The translations under genes and the position numbers were made by a program. The notes below the pieces were generated by a model. The model searched no databases. It was not told the origin of the DNA and saw only the letters and a list, made by a program, of their open reading frames with translations. DNA of 64,000 nt from Pycnopodia helianthoides (lineage: Eukaryota > Echinodermata > Asteroidea > Forcipulatida > Asteriidae): NCBI GenBank assembly GCA_032158295.1, contig CM063252.1:10280744-10344743 (forward strand), written 5' to 3'. Positions 33,760 through 44,800 of this stretch are shown piece by piece (within the stretch, counting starts at the first letter, position 1; every line of letters begins with the position of its first letter).

Positions 33760-35380
33760 CAGCAAGTTTCCCTTGGCTGATGAGCTGAGTGAGGTGTTAA
33801 AAATTCAAAATAATGATTGAAGTAAAATTTACACCGTCTTCAAACTGACAAGAGTGCAGTGCCCCACTAATGCGCAACGGTTCCATGTAGTCATCCAAAT
33901 TGTGAGTTCTTGATACATTAGAGGTCAAGAAAAAAGCGCATAAACGACACACAATTTTTTAGTATTTCCTTTATGGCAAATCTTCACAGTGAGGCGGTAA
34001 CATTGGCAGAAAAAAAAAGAGCAAGGTGGTCACTGACAGTAGGGAGGTGGGGCGCCTGAGGTTTGGATGGCCAGGGGAAACACTCCATCAAGGTGTACAC
34101 TTTAGAGACCACAGTTGCCAGAAACGGCTTGTACCAAACTCTCCGATGCAGCCGCAAACGGCCGCAAGGTCTGACCTACGTCCACTCAACCAAAAAGGGT
34201 CAAAGTAAAGGTTACATCTGGAATTGATATTTTTCCAATGTTTTCCATGTTAACATAGGAGCTATGTTTCTAAAATCAAATCAAATTTATGGGTTTTTTT
34301 TTCAGACACTTTTACAAGAAAAAAATTGTGTTAAAAAATCAACAATATTAGCCATGTCTGGGCATATGCTGATGATTATACACAAATGAATGGTCTCTAA
34401 TGGTTAATATACGCATTTGAACAATTGTGGGAACTTTCCTGTGTACATTTCAATAATAAACAAAACAGCGCACTTTAACAGGGCACAATTTTCAAAAAAT
34501 AGTTCATAATGAGTTAAAAATGGTAAAAGGGATTGGGTTCAACATGGGGTTAATTTTACAGTGGGTTTCATTAAGAGCTGCACAATCACACCGATGCTAA
34601 TCACTGGGCTTGCTCTGTGATAAGACTCCAGGTGGAGTTCTATGTACCCACTGGCAATGGATGTAGCCACGGACTTGACAACCTGCATTAACTTTAATAC
34701 CCATTTCCCAATTTTATATTAAGAGAAAAATGTCCTCGCCTTGTGTGTATTATTTTTCAAACTGAAACCATCTGTCGGAGAAGAGGAGGGGACAGTTTTT
34801 ATTTAGTCAGCGACCGTCTCGGTTGCCAAACTACTGAGCAGCACTGTGTGACCACAATCTGTCATGATTTGGATCTCGAGCGCTACACAAAGAAGCCCTA
34901 TGAATACTGCATCGTCAGTCGACGTCTTGGGTCTAAACCTTAAATTGGCGCCCGGTAACGCAAAGCATCCAAGACCAAGACTGTCAGAAGCCCCTGCTTC
35001 GGTGGATAGGGGAGGGGTCATTTCCTCACACATTAGCCCATCCTCTTCATATACGTGTCCCTCCAGGTTTAGGCTCCGCCCACCCCCGTATCAGAAGGAA
35101 GTGATGGAAGGAATGTGGAAGTCATTTGGGGCAGGAAATATGAGTTTGAGCTTTGCTTGCTTAGTCATGTACGTGTATGTGCAAAGGGGTGGCATGTGAA
35201 AGCCAATGGGGTTGACGGTGTGTACAGTAAATACTGCATATATTGGGGGGTAAAACAAAAACTTCTAGAGGACATCGTGGTATCATATGTTTGCCCAAAA
35301 AAGAGCAACCTTGTACAATTCTTGTATATATTTTCTATAGATAGTTCTTGATTGACGCCATCTTTATGGACAACTTGGGT

Positions 35381-35768
35381 TCTGGACACTATTGGTAACT
35401 ACTCAAAATAGTTGTTAGCATAAAAACTTACTTGGTAACGAGCAATGGAGAGCTGTTGATAGTATAAAACATTGTGAGAAACGGCTCCCTCTGAAGTAAC
35501 GTAGTTTTTGAGAAAGAAGTAATTTAGTTTTTGAGAAAATAAAATATTTGAATGATTTTGAGACGTCACGCGTGAGGTCTCAAAATCAAGCATCTGAAAG
35601 CACACAACTTCGTGTGACAAGGGTGTTTCTTCTTCCATTATTATCTCGGAACTTCGACGACCAATTGAGTTCAAATTTGTACAGGTTTGTTATTTTGTGC
35701 ATATGTTGAGATACACCAAGTGAGAAGACTGGTCTTTGACAATTACCAAAGGTGTCCAGTGTCTTTAA
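35381..35768. mobile_element. Foldback MITE family C, copy 2 (inverted orientation)
   Basis: It matches copy 1 (28860-29248) in reverse: it starts TCTGGACACTATTGG and ends CCAAAGGTGTCCAGTGTCT, followed by TTAA at 35765-35768. The left TTAA has been lost. The central palindrome is GAGACGTCACGCGTGAGGTCTC-like. Confidence 0.84.
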
Positions 35769-36466
35769 ACATCATACCGCATAGTTGTGCGGACAAAAAA
35801 TGAGCATCATTGCCTGTAAGAACGGCCAAATTTACACTGATTGATGTCAAGTAGGAACTATCTGTAACTTGTAATTCCAACACGTCGTTAAGTACAATAG
35901 AAAAACAAAAATTTTAAATACGATTAACGATGTGGCCCCAGTATGAATAAAGAATCAATGATATTGTACACTCTTGTAAGGTTTTGTTTACTTTTATTGA
36001 CAAGTGCATAATGTGTGCTAGAAAATCTTTGACCCACTGTCAGTAACCTGTCCTAAGTGGTGTAAGGGTGAACCACACTAAGTAGGTAGAAAAAAGAGCA
36101 TCCGCCTCATTAATATTTTGTAGGCCCTCAAAATGCTCAATATTAGACAGATTTGAGAGCCCAATAGAAGGGGTGCAGTGTAAAATGTTTGCCCAATTGT
36201 GACCTGGGGGTTGTCGACTTCCAACCCGGGGTATTTTGGATGACGTAGGCCCTGAAATAACTGGTCTTACTTGCCGAGAGGTGTAGACACATTTTTCAAG
36301 ATTGATGCTCGGACGTTTGGAAAATTACACTGGTGTAGGGGTGTTTTTATTTGGAGGGAGAATAACTTGGCGGGTCTTGGGACTCCCCCATATTAAATTG
36401 AGCAGAGGATAACAGTTCAAGAGTCAATGTATAATTTCCCCTTCACTGTAAAAAGCTGTGAGACTT

Positions 36467-36859
36467 TTAAAGGAACATTACAGAATTGGTAAGAAAAGAA
36501 CTTGTAAAATATACTTTTTGATCACAGATTTCCATAAAACTTACACGGTCTAATGATGATGATAGTAGAAAACATCTCTTGAAATATTTCTGTCTGAAAT
36601 GCCATATTTGATGAAAAATGAATAAACTAATTTTCCGATTGGAGTTTATCGCTCAGTGAGCGTTTTATTCATTTGTTGAACCTATATGATTTCATGCAAA
36701 TGTGTAATCGGTTTTTCACTATTTTCTCGTGACCCAGATGGCCGATCGATCTCAAACTTCTACAGGTTTGTCAGTTTATGTATATGATGGATTACATAAA
36801 GTGCTTACACTGCCAGCAACTGTTTTGTTAGAAAAACCAATTCTGTAATGTTCCTTTAA
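36467..36859. mobile_element. Foldback MITE family B, copy 3
   Basis: TTAA at 36467-36470 and 36856-36859 flank AGGAACATTACAGAATTGG and its inverse. Full-length, with the TCGCTCAGTGAGCG centre and the CTACAGGTTTGTCAG core. Confidence 0.87.
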
Positions 36860-37166
36860 GTATTTTTAAAAGTATTTTTGAATACTTGGCATTTTGCACT
36901 GTATGCTATGGGAGTTTTATTTTAGTGGGGTGCACCTGTAATCCCCTGGCAAACAGCACCACCTCAATACTGCTTTGTGATGGGAAAGGAGGTGGGCGGG
37001 GGTGAGGGACGGCAGCATTGCTGTTAAGAATCCTTTGAGGAGATTTCAAGCAGCCTGCACATTAAACAACTGAAATGGGTACTAGATCCTTAGATTAATT
37101 CAGTAATAACAGTAATGACATATGGTTAATTATTGACATAATATGCTGACCCGTGTATATAGCATC

Positions 37167-37460
37167 TTAACACGTTGACTGCTGCCTACGAGTATAATCG
37201 TAGTAACAGGTTAGACGGATTCTGCCACTACGAGTATACTCGTAGAGAATGAAAGGGCGTGTATTATTATTTAAATACACTGGCATCACTGAGCACGCAA
37301 CATATACGCTTCCTGGCAGTGGTGAGGACATAGACCTTAGAATGTGCATGTTAATTTTTTGTTGTTGTATAGTAGCTATTTGGTATGCGCACTTATGCGC
37401 GCATGCACTTGGCAAATGGGAACGCACTACGAATATAATGACCGGCAGTCAACGTGTTAA
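37167..37460. mobile_element. TTAA-flanked inverted-repeat element, CACGTTGACTGC ends
   Basis: TTAA(37167-37170)-CACGTTGACTGCTGCC at the left and GGCAGTCAACGTG-TTAA(37457-37460) at the right. Two CTACGAGTATA/ATAATCGTAG sub-repeats lie near the left end. TTAA duplication fits piggyBac or Kolobok type mobilisation. It is unrelated in sequence to families A-D. Confidence 0.82.
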
Positions 37461-37496
37461 AAGCTGATAATACATAATGCACCATCCGATGGAGGA

Positions 37497-37600
37497 AACA
37501 ATTAGGGTAAAGTGTCTTGCTCAAGGACACAGACGCCATGACCGGGACTCAAACCCACACACTGACAACATCAGAACCTGTGTCCGATTGTACTCAGGCA
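37497..37600 (-). repeat. SINE fragment related to 50320-50540 and 63370-63600
   Basis: The minus strand reads CAGTGTGTGGGTTTGAGTCC, then GGTCATGGCGTCTGTGTCCTTGAGCAAGACACTTTACC. The order T arm, GGCNNNTGTGNCCTTGAG, AAGANACTTTA is the same as in the plus-strand copy at 63400-63480. The 5' tRNA half is missing. Confidence 0.65.
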
Positions 37601-38703
37601 TGCAACTGCAACTTCACCAAAAAAGAGGAAATTACAAAAGAGGAAATCAGCTGATCCGAGGAAAAGTTGCATGCCTGTGTACTGCACCGCTTGGCCGCGC
37701 CACTCCACCCTTGAAAATGGCGAACCAGCGAACCATTTCAATCAACAAAATAAAAAATTAAAAATTTACTCGGTATAACATTCTGAATCGTCTTTATTTG
37801 TAACTTTCTTTAGTAATACATGAATTATGTACAAAGTAAGGAGTGATTGCAAAATGACCAGGGACAAAGACATGAAAGTGACAATACATTGCTACCAATT
37901 ATCTACCAGACACCGTACTCTCACAACATTGACCTATTAATAGCACCAAAAGTAAGGGAACACAAAGTCATTTCAAAATGGCCCCGTCGATAAAAACAAA
38001 ACTGCAAAGGGGGCTTCCTGACCACAAAGCCCCAGTGTCATACTTCTGCTTTAATTGGCGGAGGACCAGTCGCATCAAAATACACATTGCTTTGCATTTC
38101 GATTGGTAACCCGTTTCTATTAAGCAAAATATGCTAAGCAGATTTGTATACTTAACCGCTGTATGAAATTATGCCAAGTTTTGTACAGTTGATCCTGTGT
38201 GATGTCTGAAGCTTTGCATGGTGTGGAAAGTAAGAAGTAACCATGAATAGTAAACTTGCAGGTACAACCATGTATGAATCTCTTTTGGGAGGAGTGCTGG
38301 CTCTGAAAAGAGTTGTACTCTATCTGTGTTCATATATGGCCAGGATAAGAATGTTAGTACACCAAGTTGATCAAAAAAGCTTCAAATATGAATCTGGGAT
38401 TTTTTTTATCATCACTGACTAGGCCAAGGTTTCCTACAGTAATGTCAGTACTTGTAACTAGAAAATATTCCTGATAAACATCTCCCCTAGAAATATTCCT
38501 GATACACATCTCCCATCTCAGTACAATCAGTTGTGAAGAAACCAACAATAGACAGATCCAATATGGAAACCGTCCATCGAGCAGGGTATGAGCGTATAAA
38601 CCTCTTGCTCTGCCCCACTCCACAGTCACACACACGAAACATGATGGAGCAATCCAAATTAACCATTGTTTTACAAGTTGGATTTGAATGAGCATTTTTG
38701 TGC

Positions 38704-38832
38704 GAGATACAACATTTTTGCAAAATCGAGAAACGTTTTTGCAAAATCGAGACACGTTTTTGCAAAATCGCGATACAACGTTTTTGCAAAATCGCGTTAT
38801 CACATTTTTTGCAAAATCGAGATACGTTTTTT
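38704..38832. repeat. Tandem repeat, TTTTTGCAAAATCGAGA unit
   Basis: Five imperfect copies of ACGTTTTTGCAAAATCGAGA or ...CGCGATA (about 21-26 bp each) run head to tail. The open frames on both strands here, with FCKNVSRFCKNV-type peptides, come from the repeat and not from a gene. Confidence 0.88.
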
Positions 38833-39819
38833 GGACCGACACGCAATAAGAGCCCCCCTTAGCAATGGAATGACTTTGTGCTACAACATTCAAAATCATA
38901 ATTAAAACAAAACCGATCGTTCACTGTTCAGTCCTACCTATGACAGCACAAATCTAGCTATACACATGGAGTGAGGAAAATCATTTTAAAAACAAAGAAA
39001 GAAAAGTAAAATAATATCTGGAGTAAGTAAAACGACAGAAATTAAAAATTAACGTAACAACGGAAAAAAAGAAAATTGCTGTACAATATCTACAAGTTTA
39101 AACATGTTAACTTAGATTAAGATAACTGAAAGTTAGAGAATAATATTCAACAATCACCGATTCTCCCCCCCCCCCCCCAATCAATTATTTGGGAGCATTG
39201 ACTGTCAAAACGATTCAGATTTGAATTTGTATTTCCAGGGCCAAGTCGTTCAGATGAGGTTGAATTCTAGCCTAAACAATTCCAAAATGGCCGCTGAAAT
39301 ATATATGAACTATTAAACTTTTAGAAAATAAAGATTTATGTCAATTCAGTCATATTTAATACTTACAACATATGGTAAATATGCTAAAATTAGCGGCTAT
39401 TTTGAAAATCCTGGGGGCGACAGGAAACAAAAAATTGCCTCAAGTAGATTTGGATTTGTTGTCGTGTAGACAGGTGATTCTGTAATTTCCAAAGATTGTA
39501 TAAAATGCACATGGACACCTCAATCTCACAGGCTACTGTGTGCTTTTCTCATTCTTTAGTTTCTTGGAATTTACTCAAGACAAACATGAACCTCACTTTG
39601 TTGTTCACAGCTGTGCAACCTCGTTCCCAATGATGTACTATCTGGTCGGCCATTTTGCTCGTTCATAACCCCTGGAAGTGTGTCTTTGAAATATCAAAAT
39701 ATGTTTGACATTTTAATTGATCCATTGTGTGTTAGAGATGTACGAAGAGTGCGCTATCAAAAGAGGCATCAAGTCATAGAGCAACTGGTCCCCTCATTCT
39801 TCTTTGATCTTGTGACATG

Positions 39820-39992
39820 TCTAATTGTATGCTTAGCATACAAGAAAAATCTTGCTTAGCAGAAACAGCTTACCAGCCAAAGTTACATAGAGTTTACATT
39901 TTTGCCACTGGTTCCCAACTCATATTTTGCTAAGCAAAGAAATTTGCTGAGCAGTATTTTCTGCTTAGCAGCTTTATGAAATTGGGCCCTGC
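39820..39992. mobile_element. Family G element, akirin 3' region
   Basis: The right end GCTTTATGAAATTGGGCCC matches the family terminus. Interior blocks GCTTACCAGCCAAAGTTACA and GCCACTGGTTCCCAACTCAT match the copy at about 20090-20220 in an hnRNP intron. The left end is degenerate. Confidence 0.65.
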
Positions 39993-40649
39993 TATGCACT
40001 CGGCACACACATGGAATCTGACTACCAAAATGGCGCACCCAATGTTTAGTTTGTGTTATGACGTCAGGTGATTTAAGATTATTTGTTTTTCCTTTATGAT
40101 TTCCTATTTAAAAAGGCCATGTCGGTTTCCTAGTGCAATTTTCAGTGAGAATCAAAGTGAGGCTGACCACAATTGGTCTGGTGTCTGGCAATGCATTGGT
40201 GTGGTTATGAATGTATAACATCAGGAACTAGACTTGTAAATTATCGGTCATCCCTTGCCTCTAACATCATTGGAATAAAACTCCAATTCAAAATTTTTCT
40301 CTAACATAAAAAAGACTAACTGTAACATTTTGGTGTAACATACATGAGGTTCAAATAAATATGATTAATAGATGATTAAAATATGGGTTCTTAGCAAATT
40401 AAACATGAATTTATTATTATCAACAACAACAAAAATAACTTTGCTCCTTTAATGTCAATACATTAATAGATCTAACTCAGAAGTGTTCTTCCTGAAGAAG
40501 AAAAAAAGCAGAAAAAAAACACAAAACCAAAAACATCCCCAAAACAATGTTGTCCATTAAAACAAAGAAAAACAATGATAAGAAAGCCTGGTGTGGCAAG
40601 GCCTCAACACAGACGTAATGCATCTCAATAATTAATGTCCGATTCCTAA

Positions 40650-40790
40650 GCCCTTTTTTTTTCGAAACCACAGCTTGGGCTCCGTCCACCTGTTTGAAGC
40701 CCCAGAAGGAAAGCCAACATTTTCTAAATAATTGACGGAGCCCAGGGCCCCAAGCCTATAGGCCATGGTTTCCAAAAGGGTTCCCAGAGA
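40650..40790. mobile_element. GGCCCTTTTCGAAACC-type inverted repeat (family L), degenerate
   Basis: AAGCCCTTTTTTTTTCGAAACCACAGCTTGGGCTCC-like left arm with ATGGTTTCCAAAAGGGTT at the right. A clearer copy is at 61031-61180, and a relative at 57832-58002. Confidence 0.55.
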
Positions 40791-41802
40791 CACACCAATC
40801 AAATGTGTCCATCAATTAAAGTAATGACTTTGGCCTTTGACCCCCGCCATCAGCCAAAGTAACTACTTTGGCCTTTGACCCCCCTGCCTTATAGACCTTT
40901 CTATTGCAACGTCACAGCATGGAAAACTATGGGAAGCCATAAATACAAAGCAAAAACAGATTGCCACAGTTGGTAACAATGTTACACAAATACCCCCAAA
41001 ATAGTATTGAGCTTGTTGGAAACACAGCAACCAATCATGGGATGCAATTCTGTTCATTGAAAATTTGTGGAAATGTTGAATTTGGTCACAACAATCCGTT
41101 AACACGATTGAATGTTTTGCTAGCATTCGGCCGTCCATGCCAACCATCGCGGTTTGTTTAGTCACAGCGGAAAGGTCTTTAGAGGATCGATGGTACTGAA
41201 TGATAGAGCAGAATACCCTACGACATCCGAGTAGAAGATTTTTTTCTCTTAACTCGTCGTTACACAGCTTTTTGCTTAAACTCTATGAGGTAATGGCATG
41301 TTTAAGTGCATTGTAGTACCAGCAACTTTATGCAGAGTTTTTTTTTTTTTACATTTTATAAATTTTGTTTTGGTTGTGCATCCCCTAAGAGACAGGGGAA
41401 ATAGGAAAGAGATATAATCTTACATAAATAACATGTTCTAAATTTCAATTTGTCATAGTTACTTCCAGATGACTTTAATTAAGTTTTGTGTTTAGGCTAT
41501 AGATTGTAATTAGGTCATTTAGAGTAACTAATTGATATCATTGGTTTTCTTTTCTTTGTATCATTATATAATGAACGTACTGGCATTCATCTGTAATATG
41601 GAAAGATTTGTTCAAACTTATTATTTTTTTTCTTTGATGGAGAAGAAGAGAATGCCGGGATGATTTGAAGGGATGCTGTAACTTATGGATGGTGTACATG
41701 TTGTCTTCGGCTCCACGACCGATGCAGGTGTTGTGATCACGATGCAGGTGTTGTGATACCTTGTGCAGTTTTACGGAGGCTACACATCGCTTTGAATTTA
41801 GC

Positions 41803-41813
41803 TTAAGAAACGT
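41803..41813 (-). CDS. akirin: Akirin last coding exon: 11 nt encoding the YVS terminus
   Basis: Exon 44206-44135 ends GCAAGCT before the donor gtaagt, leaving one base (T). On the minus strand an acceptor cag (41816-41814) is followed by ACGTTTCTTAA. T|AC GTT TCT TAA gives Tyr-Val-Ser-stop. YVS is the known invariant C-terminus of akirins, so this small exon is well supported even though it is 2.3 kb away. Reading on past the donor instead would give an unrelated tail. Confidence 0.85.
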
Positions 41814-44800
41814 CTGTGGATGGAAACAAAACATGGAGTTAGAAAATCACAGCGCGTTGAAAACGACTAAGTCACTGTCAAAGAGTGACATGAAATCTTT
41901 AAACAATAATTTCATATATTATAGATAGTTTCCTAATAAACGCCATATTTATGGGCAAATTGCATTTTTTGGCTTGCACGAGCGTCTTACGCTCAAATGA
42001 TTAACGCAGTCGCGTTGTTCACTAACCAATCATGCAATGAGTTTGTGAAATGTGTGCGCGCTGCACGCCGTCTTCACACAGAAACGCATGACTGTGTGTT
42101 CCGAATCGCCCTTAAAGATGGCCAATTCACGTCATATTGCAACCTATCTGTTCAAAAGCTTTCACTTTTAAGAATGAAAGATTTTTTAATTTCAGTACAT
42201 TATGCACAGGGCTCAAATTTGGGAGGCAAATCCATTAGACTGAAGGGACTGAAGTTTCAAAATTTTCAAAATGTTTTTCGCGACCAGAATCAAAATAAAC
42301 TGTTTTGATTGAACAAGCGTTAAGAGAAAATCTATCTTGCTAGTATACTTTGATACTCGTGACCATTGAAAGATGGTTCCAGAATTAAAGTACAAGATGT
42401 TTTTAAACTAAATGTATAGAGGTACTTAAAAACAAAACACCAGACCACTGCACTTGTTCGGTCGTGAGTTTACCGGGCCAATGCTAAACTCACTGGCCTT
42501 GGGCCTGTGCAAATTTCTGATGACCGGATACACATTCTAATTCCCCAGAAGGTGTCATCCTGTAGTGTCAATGACCGTTCTTTTGTATCATATCTCTTGC
42601 TAAATTAATACTTTGCATGACTTGAGCTTTTACAGGCTACCAGTCGGGCTGGTAAAACGGTGCACACAGATTTTTTTCTAGCCCAGAATTGAAACATTTA
42701 CAATCGAGCCTCATTATAAAGAGCACTGTTATAAAGAGGTTCTGCTTATAAAGCGTACATTCTGAAGCCCCGAATCTCATTTGTGCTTTGTGTTTCCTTG
42801 TTTTGCTGTCCTCTTATGACATTGTTCCAGTTATAGAGAGGGAATCTGGCCGGTCCCAGCAATCTTGTTATAACGCGAGTCAACTAACTGTATTGTCATT
42901 CTCAAGTTGCAGTCACTTTCAGGGTAGTGATCACAAACGGGTTTATTGGCCAAACAAAGTTACGTTCATACACTCATAGAAAACTTAAAGGGAGGTAACT
43001 ATTCCAAAAATTAATGACCGTAAAAAACATACTTGGTTAGAAGCACTGCAGCTGTTCATGATGTATAACATTTTGAGAAACAATTGCCTTCAAAAGAATG
43101 TGGTTTTAGAGAGAGGGATAAAAAACCATTTCAATATGAGAAACGTTTCTGCATGAATTGTTTCTCAGATTGTGTATTTTCAACTACGGATTATTTTTCC
43201 TGCGTGGAAATAACCGCTCCAGGAACTTTGCTATAAAAATAGAAATAAGGTTACCAGCCAAAAAAGTACCATGTCACATGTTCATTCTGTGACTGGTATC
43301 CCACTTGGCAGGACATTTTTCAAGCAATTTTTTCAGCTTAAAGGTATTGTACACTTTTGGTAACAGCTCAAAATCAGTGTCCACATTTTGTGTGATTAAA
43401 CATATGCATGAACAAACAAACCTGTGAAAGTTTGAGCTCAATTGGTCATCGAGGTCACGAGAAAATAGTAAAAAGAGATCTTATGTGTTTTCTGTTTTTT
43501 CAAATTATCGCGCGCGATAATTACTATTGTTTTACTTGTTTCTCAGAAACGATAGCGTTTTAGGCAGAAATACTTTAAGGAACCCTTTCTACCATTACTT
43601 ACTTTAAATCGTGTAAGTTATGTGTGAATCTGTGAACATTGTGTTTTTCGATCTTACCAATAGTGTACAGGGCCTTTAAGCAGCTCTATGAAATTGGGAC
43701 CCTGGTTGGTATATAACTCTCAACCTCTGGACTAGCTGTCATCAAGAATGAGCTCATCCATTGAGGTCAACCCTTCATGGATTGATTTAATCACAACGAC
43801 CCACGGTATATATATCTCTTGCGACATGACACAAACATTTCCAAATATCAAGTCCCAACCGTCCCTTTAAGATGGGATGTTGAAAGTTGTGCGGACAGCC
43901 TGGACCATTTATGAAAGGCAGTGAATAGAGAGAGAGGTAAGCACACCTCCAGGGAACGCGGGACGGATTGTATAATTTGAGTCCATGGAGCAGTAGGATG
44001 ATAGGAAGGTAGTCGAGGATGCTTAGTCATTTCTTAAACCACCACCCCACAATTCATTAATCCGCTGGTTTTGATGAGGTGCCTGGTGGGCAAAAATAAG
44101 TTTTAGGAAATCCCCCCCCTCCCAGCAAACTTACAGCTTGCAGTCGAGTCTCTGAAGCGTCGATGGATCTGGTCTTGGTTGAACTTAACGAAGGCATCAT
44201 ATTGTTCTGAAATGATAATGCAAGCAATTCAGCATTAGACACATGGTACATTTATGCAAAACATAGCCTACAGTCTGGCGGTCTACATACATGTATTTCC
44301 GACCACTTCGTAGCCAACTTCATAGCGTTGCTTCAAGGCACATACATTTGAACAACACAGACAAACTTGACTTAAGTAGCAGAACCAGATGACCAGAAAA
44401 ACAGTAAATAATTCACACATTATTATGAATTAGTTACCTGCACATGATTTCACAGTAAAGAAATCTCTGCAAGGACTGGTATTAAACTGAGGGCCATGGC
44501 CTCTGCTGCCCCTGGTCCTGGTCTTGGCCTTGGTGCCTGGTCTTGGTCTTGGCCTTGGTGCCACTTCAAAAGTGTCCAATAGACTTTAAAAAGATTTTCC
44601 CAATGGAAGTGTCCTTTGCAAAATGAAAATGGCCTTGCCCTCTCAAAAATAAAACTCCAGACCTGCTCTGCTGCGCCTGCGCCTTGAACCTTCTTGACAT
44701 TTTTATAACACAAGGAATGAATCTGGACCTCGCTCGTCTGCAATGGTTCCAAGTAAGGGATTGTTCAAAAGTCGGAATGGTACAAATGTAGGATTGATCT

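Larger units (their letters stand above)
33760..37792. other. Convergent RPF2/akirin spacer; repeats only
   Basis: Open frames here (for example at 34743-35351) show no recognisable motif and no splice context that I trust. Identified content is a family C MITE (35381-35768), a family B MITE (36467-36859), a TTAA-flanked inverted repeat (37167-37460) and a SINE fragment (37497-37600). Confidence 0.55.
37793..41802 (-). other. Probable long akirin 3' UTR
   Basis: The next minus-strand stop codon upstream is the akirin TAA at 41803-41805, and no other minus gene intervenes. Minus-strand AATAAA candidates are at 37793-37798 and nearer 40409. The region is AT-rich with a 21-26 bp tandem repeat at 38704-38832 and fragments of G and L family repeats. 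Extent is uncertain. Confidence 0.35.

Noticed and set aside
34743..35351. Several 60-110 codon frames
   Set aside because: No recognisable domain and no phase-compatible partner exons; in spacer DNA.
38354..38899. Minus-strand frame of 181 codons with FCKNVSRFCKNV repeats
   Set aside because: Product of the TTTTTGCAAAATCGAGA tandem repeat; no start context or splice support.
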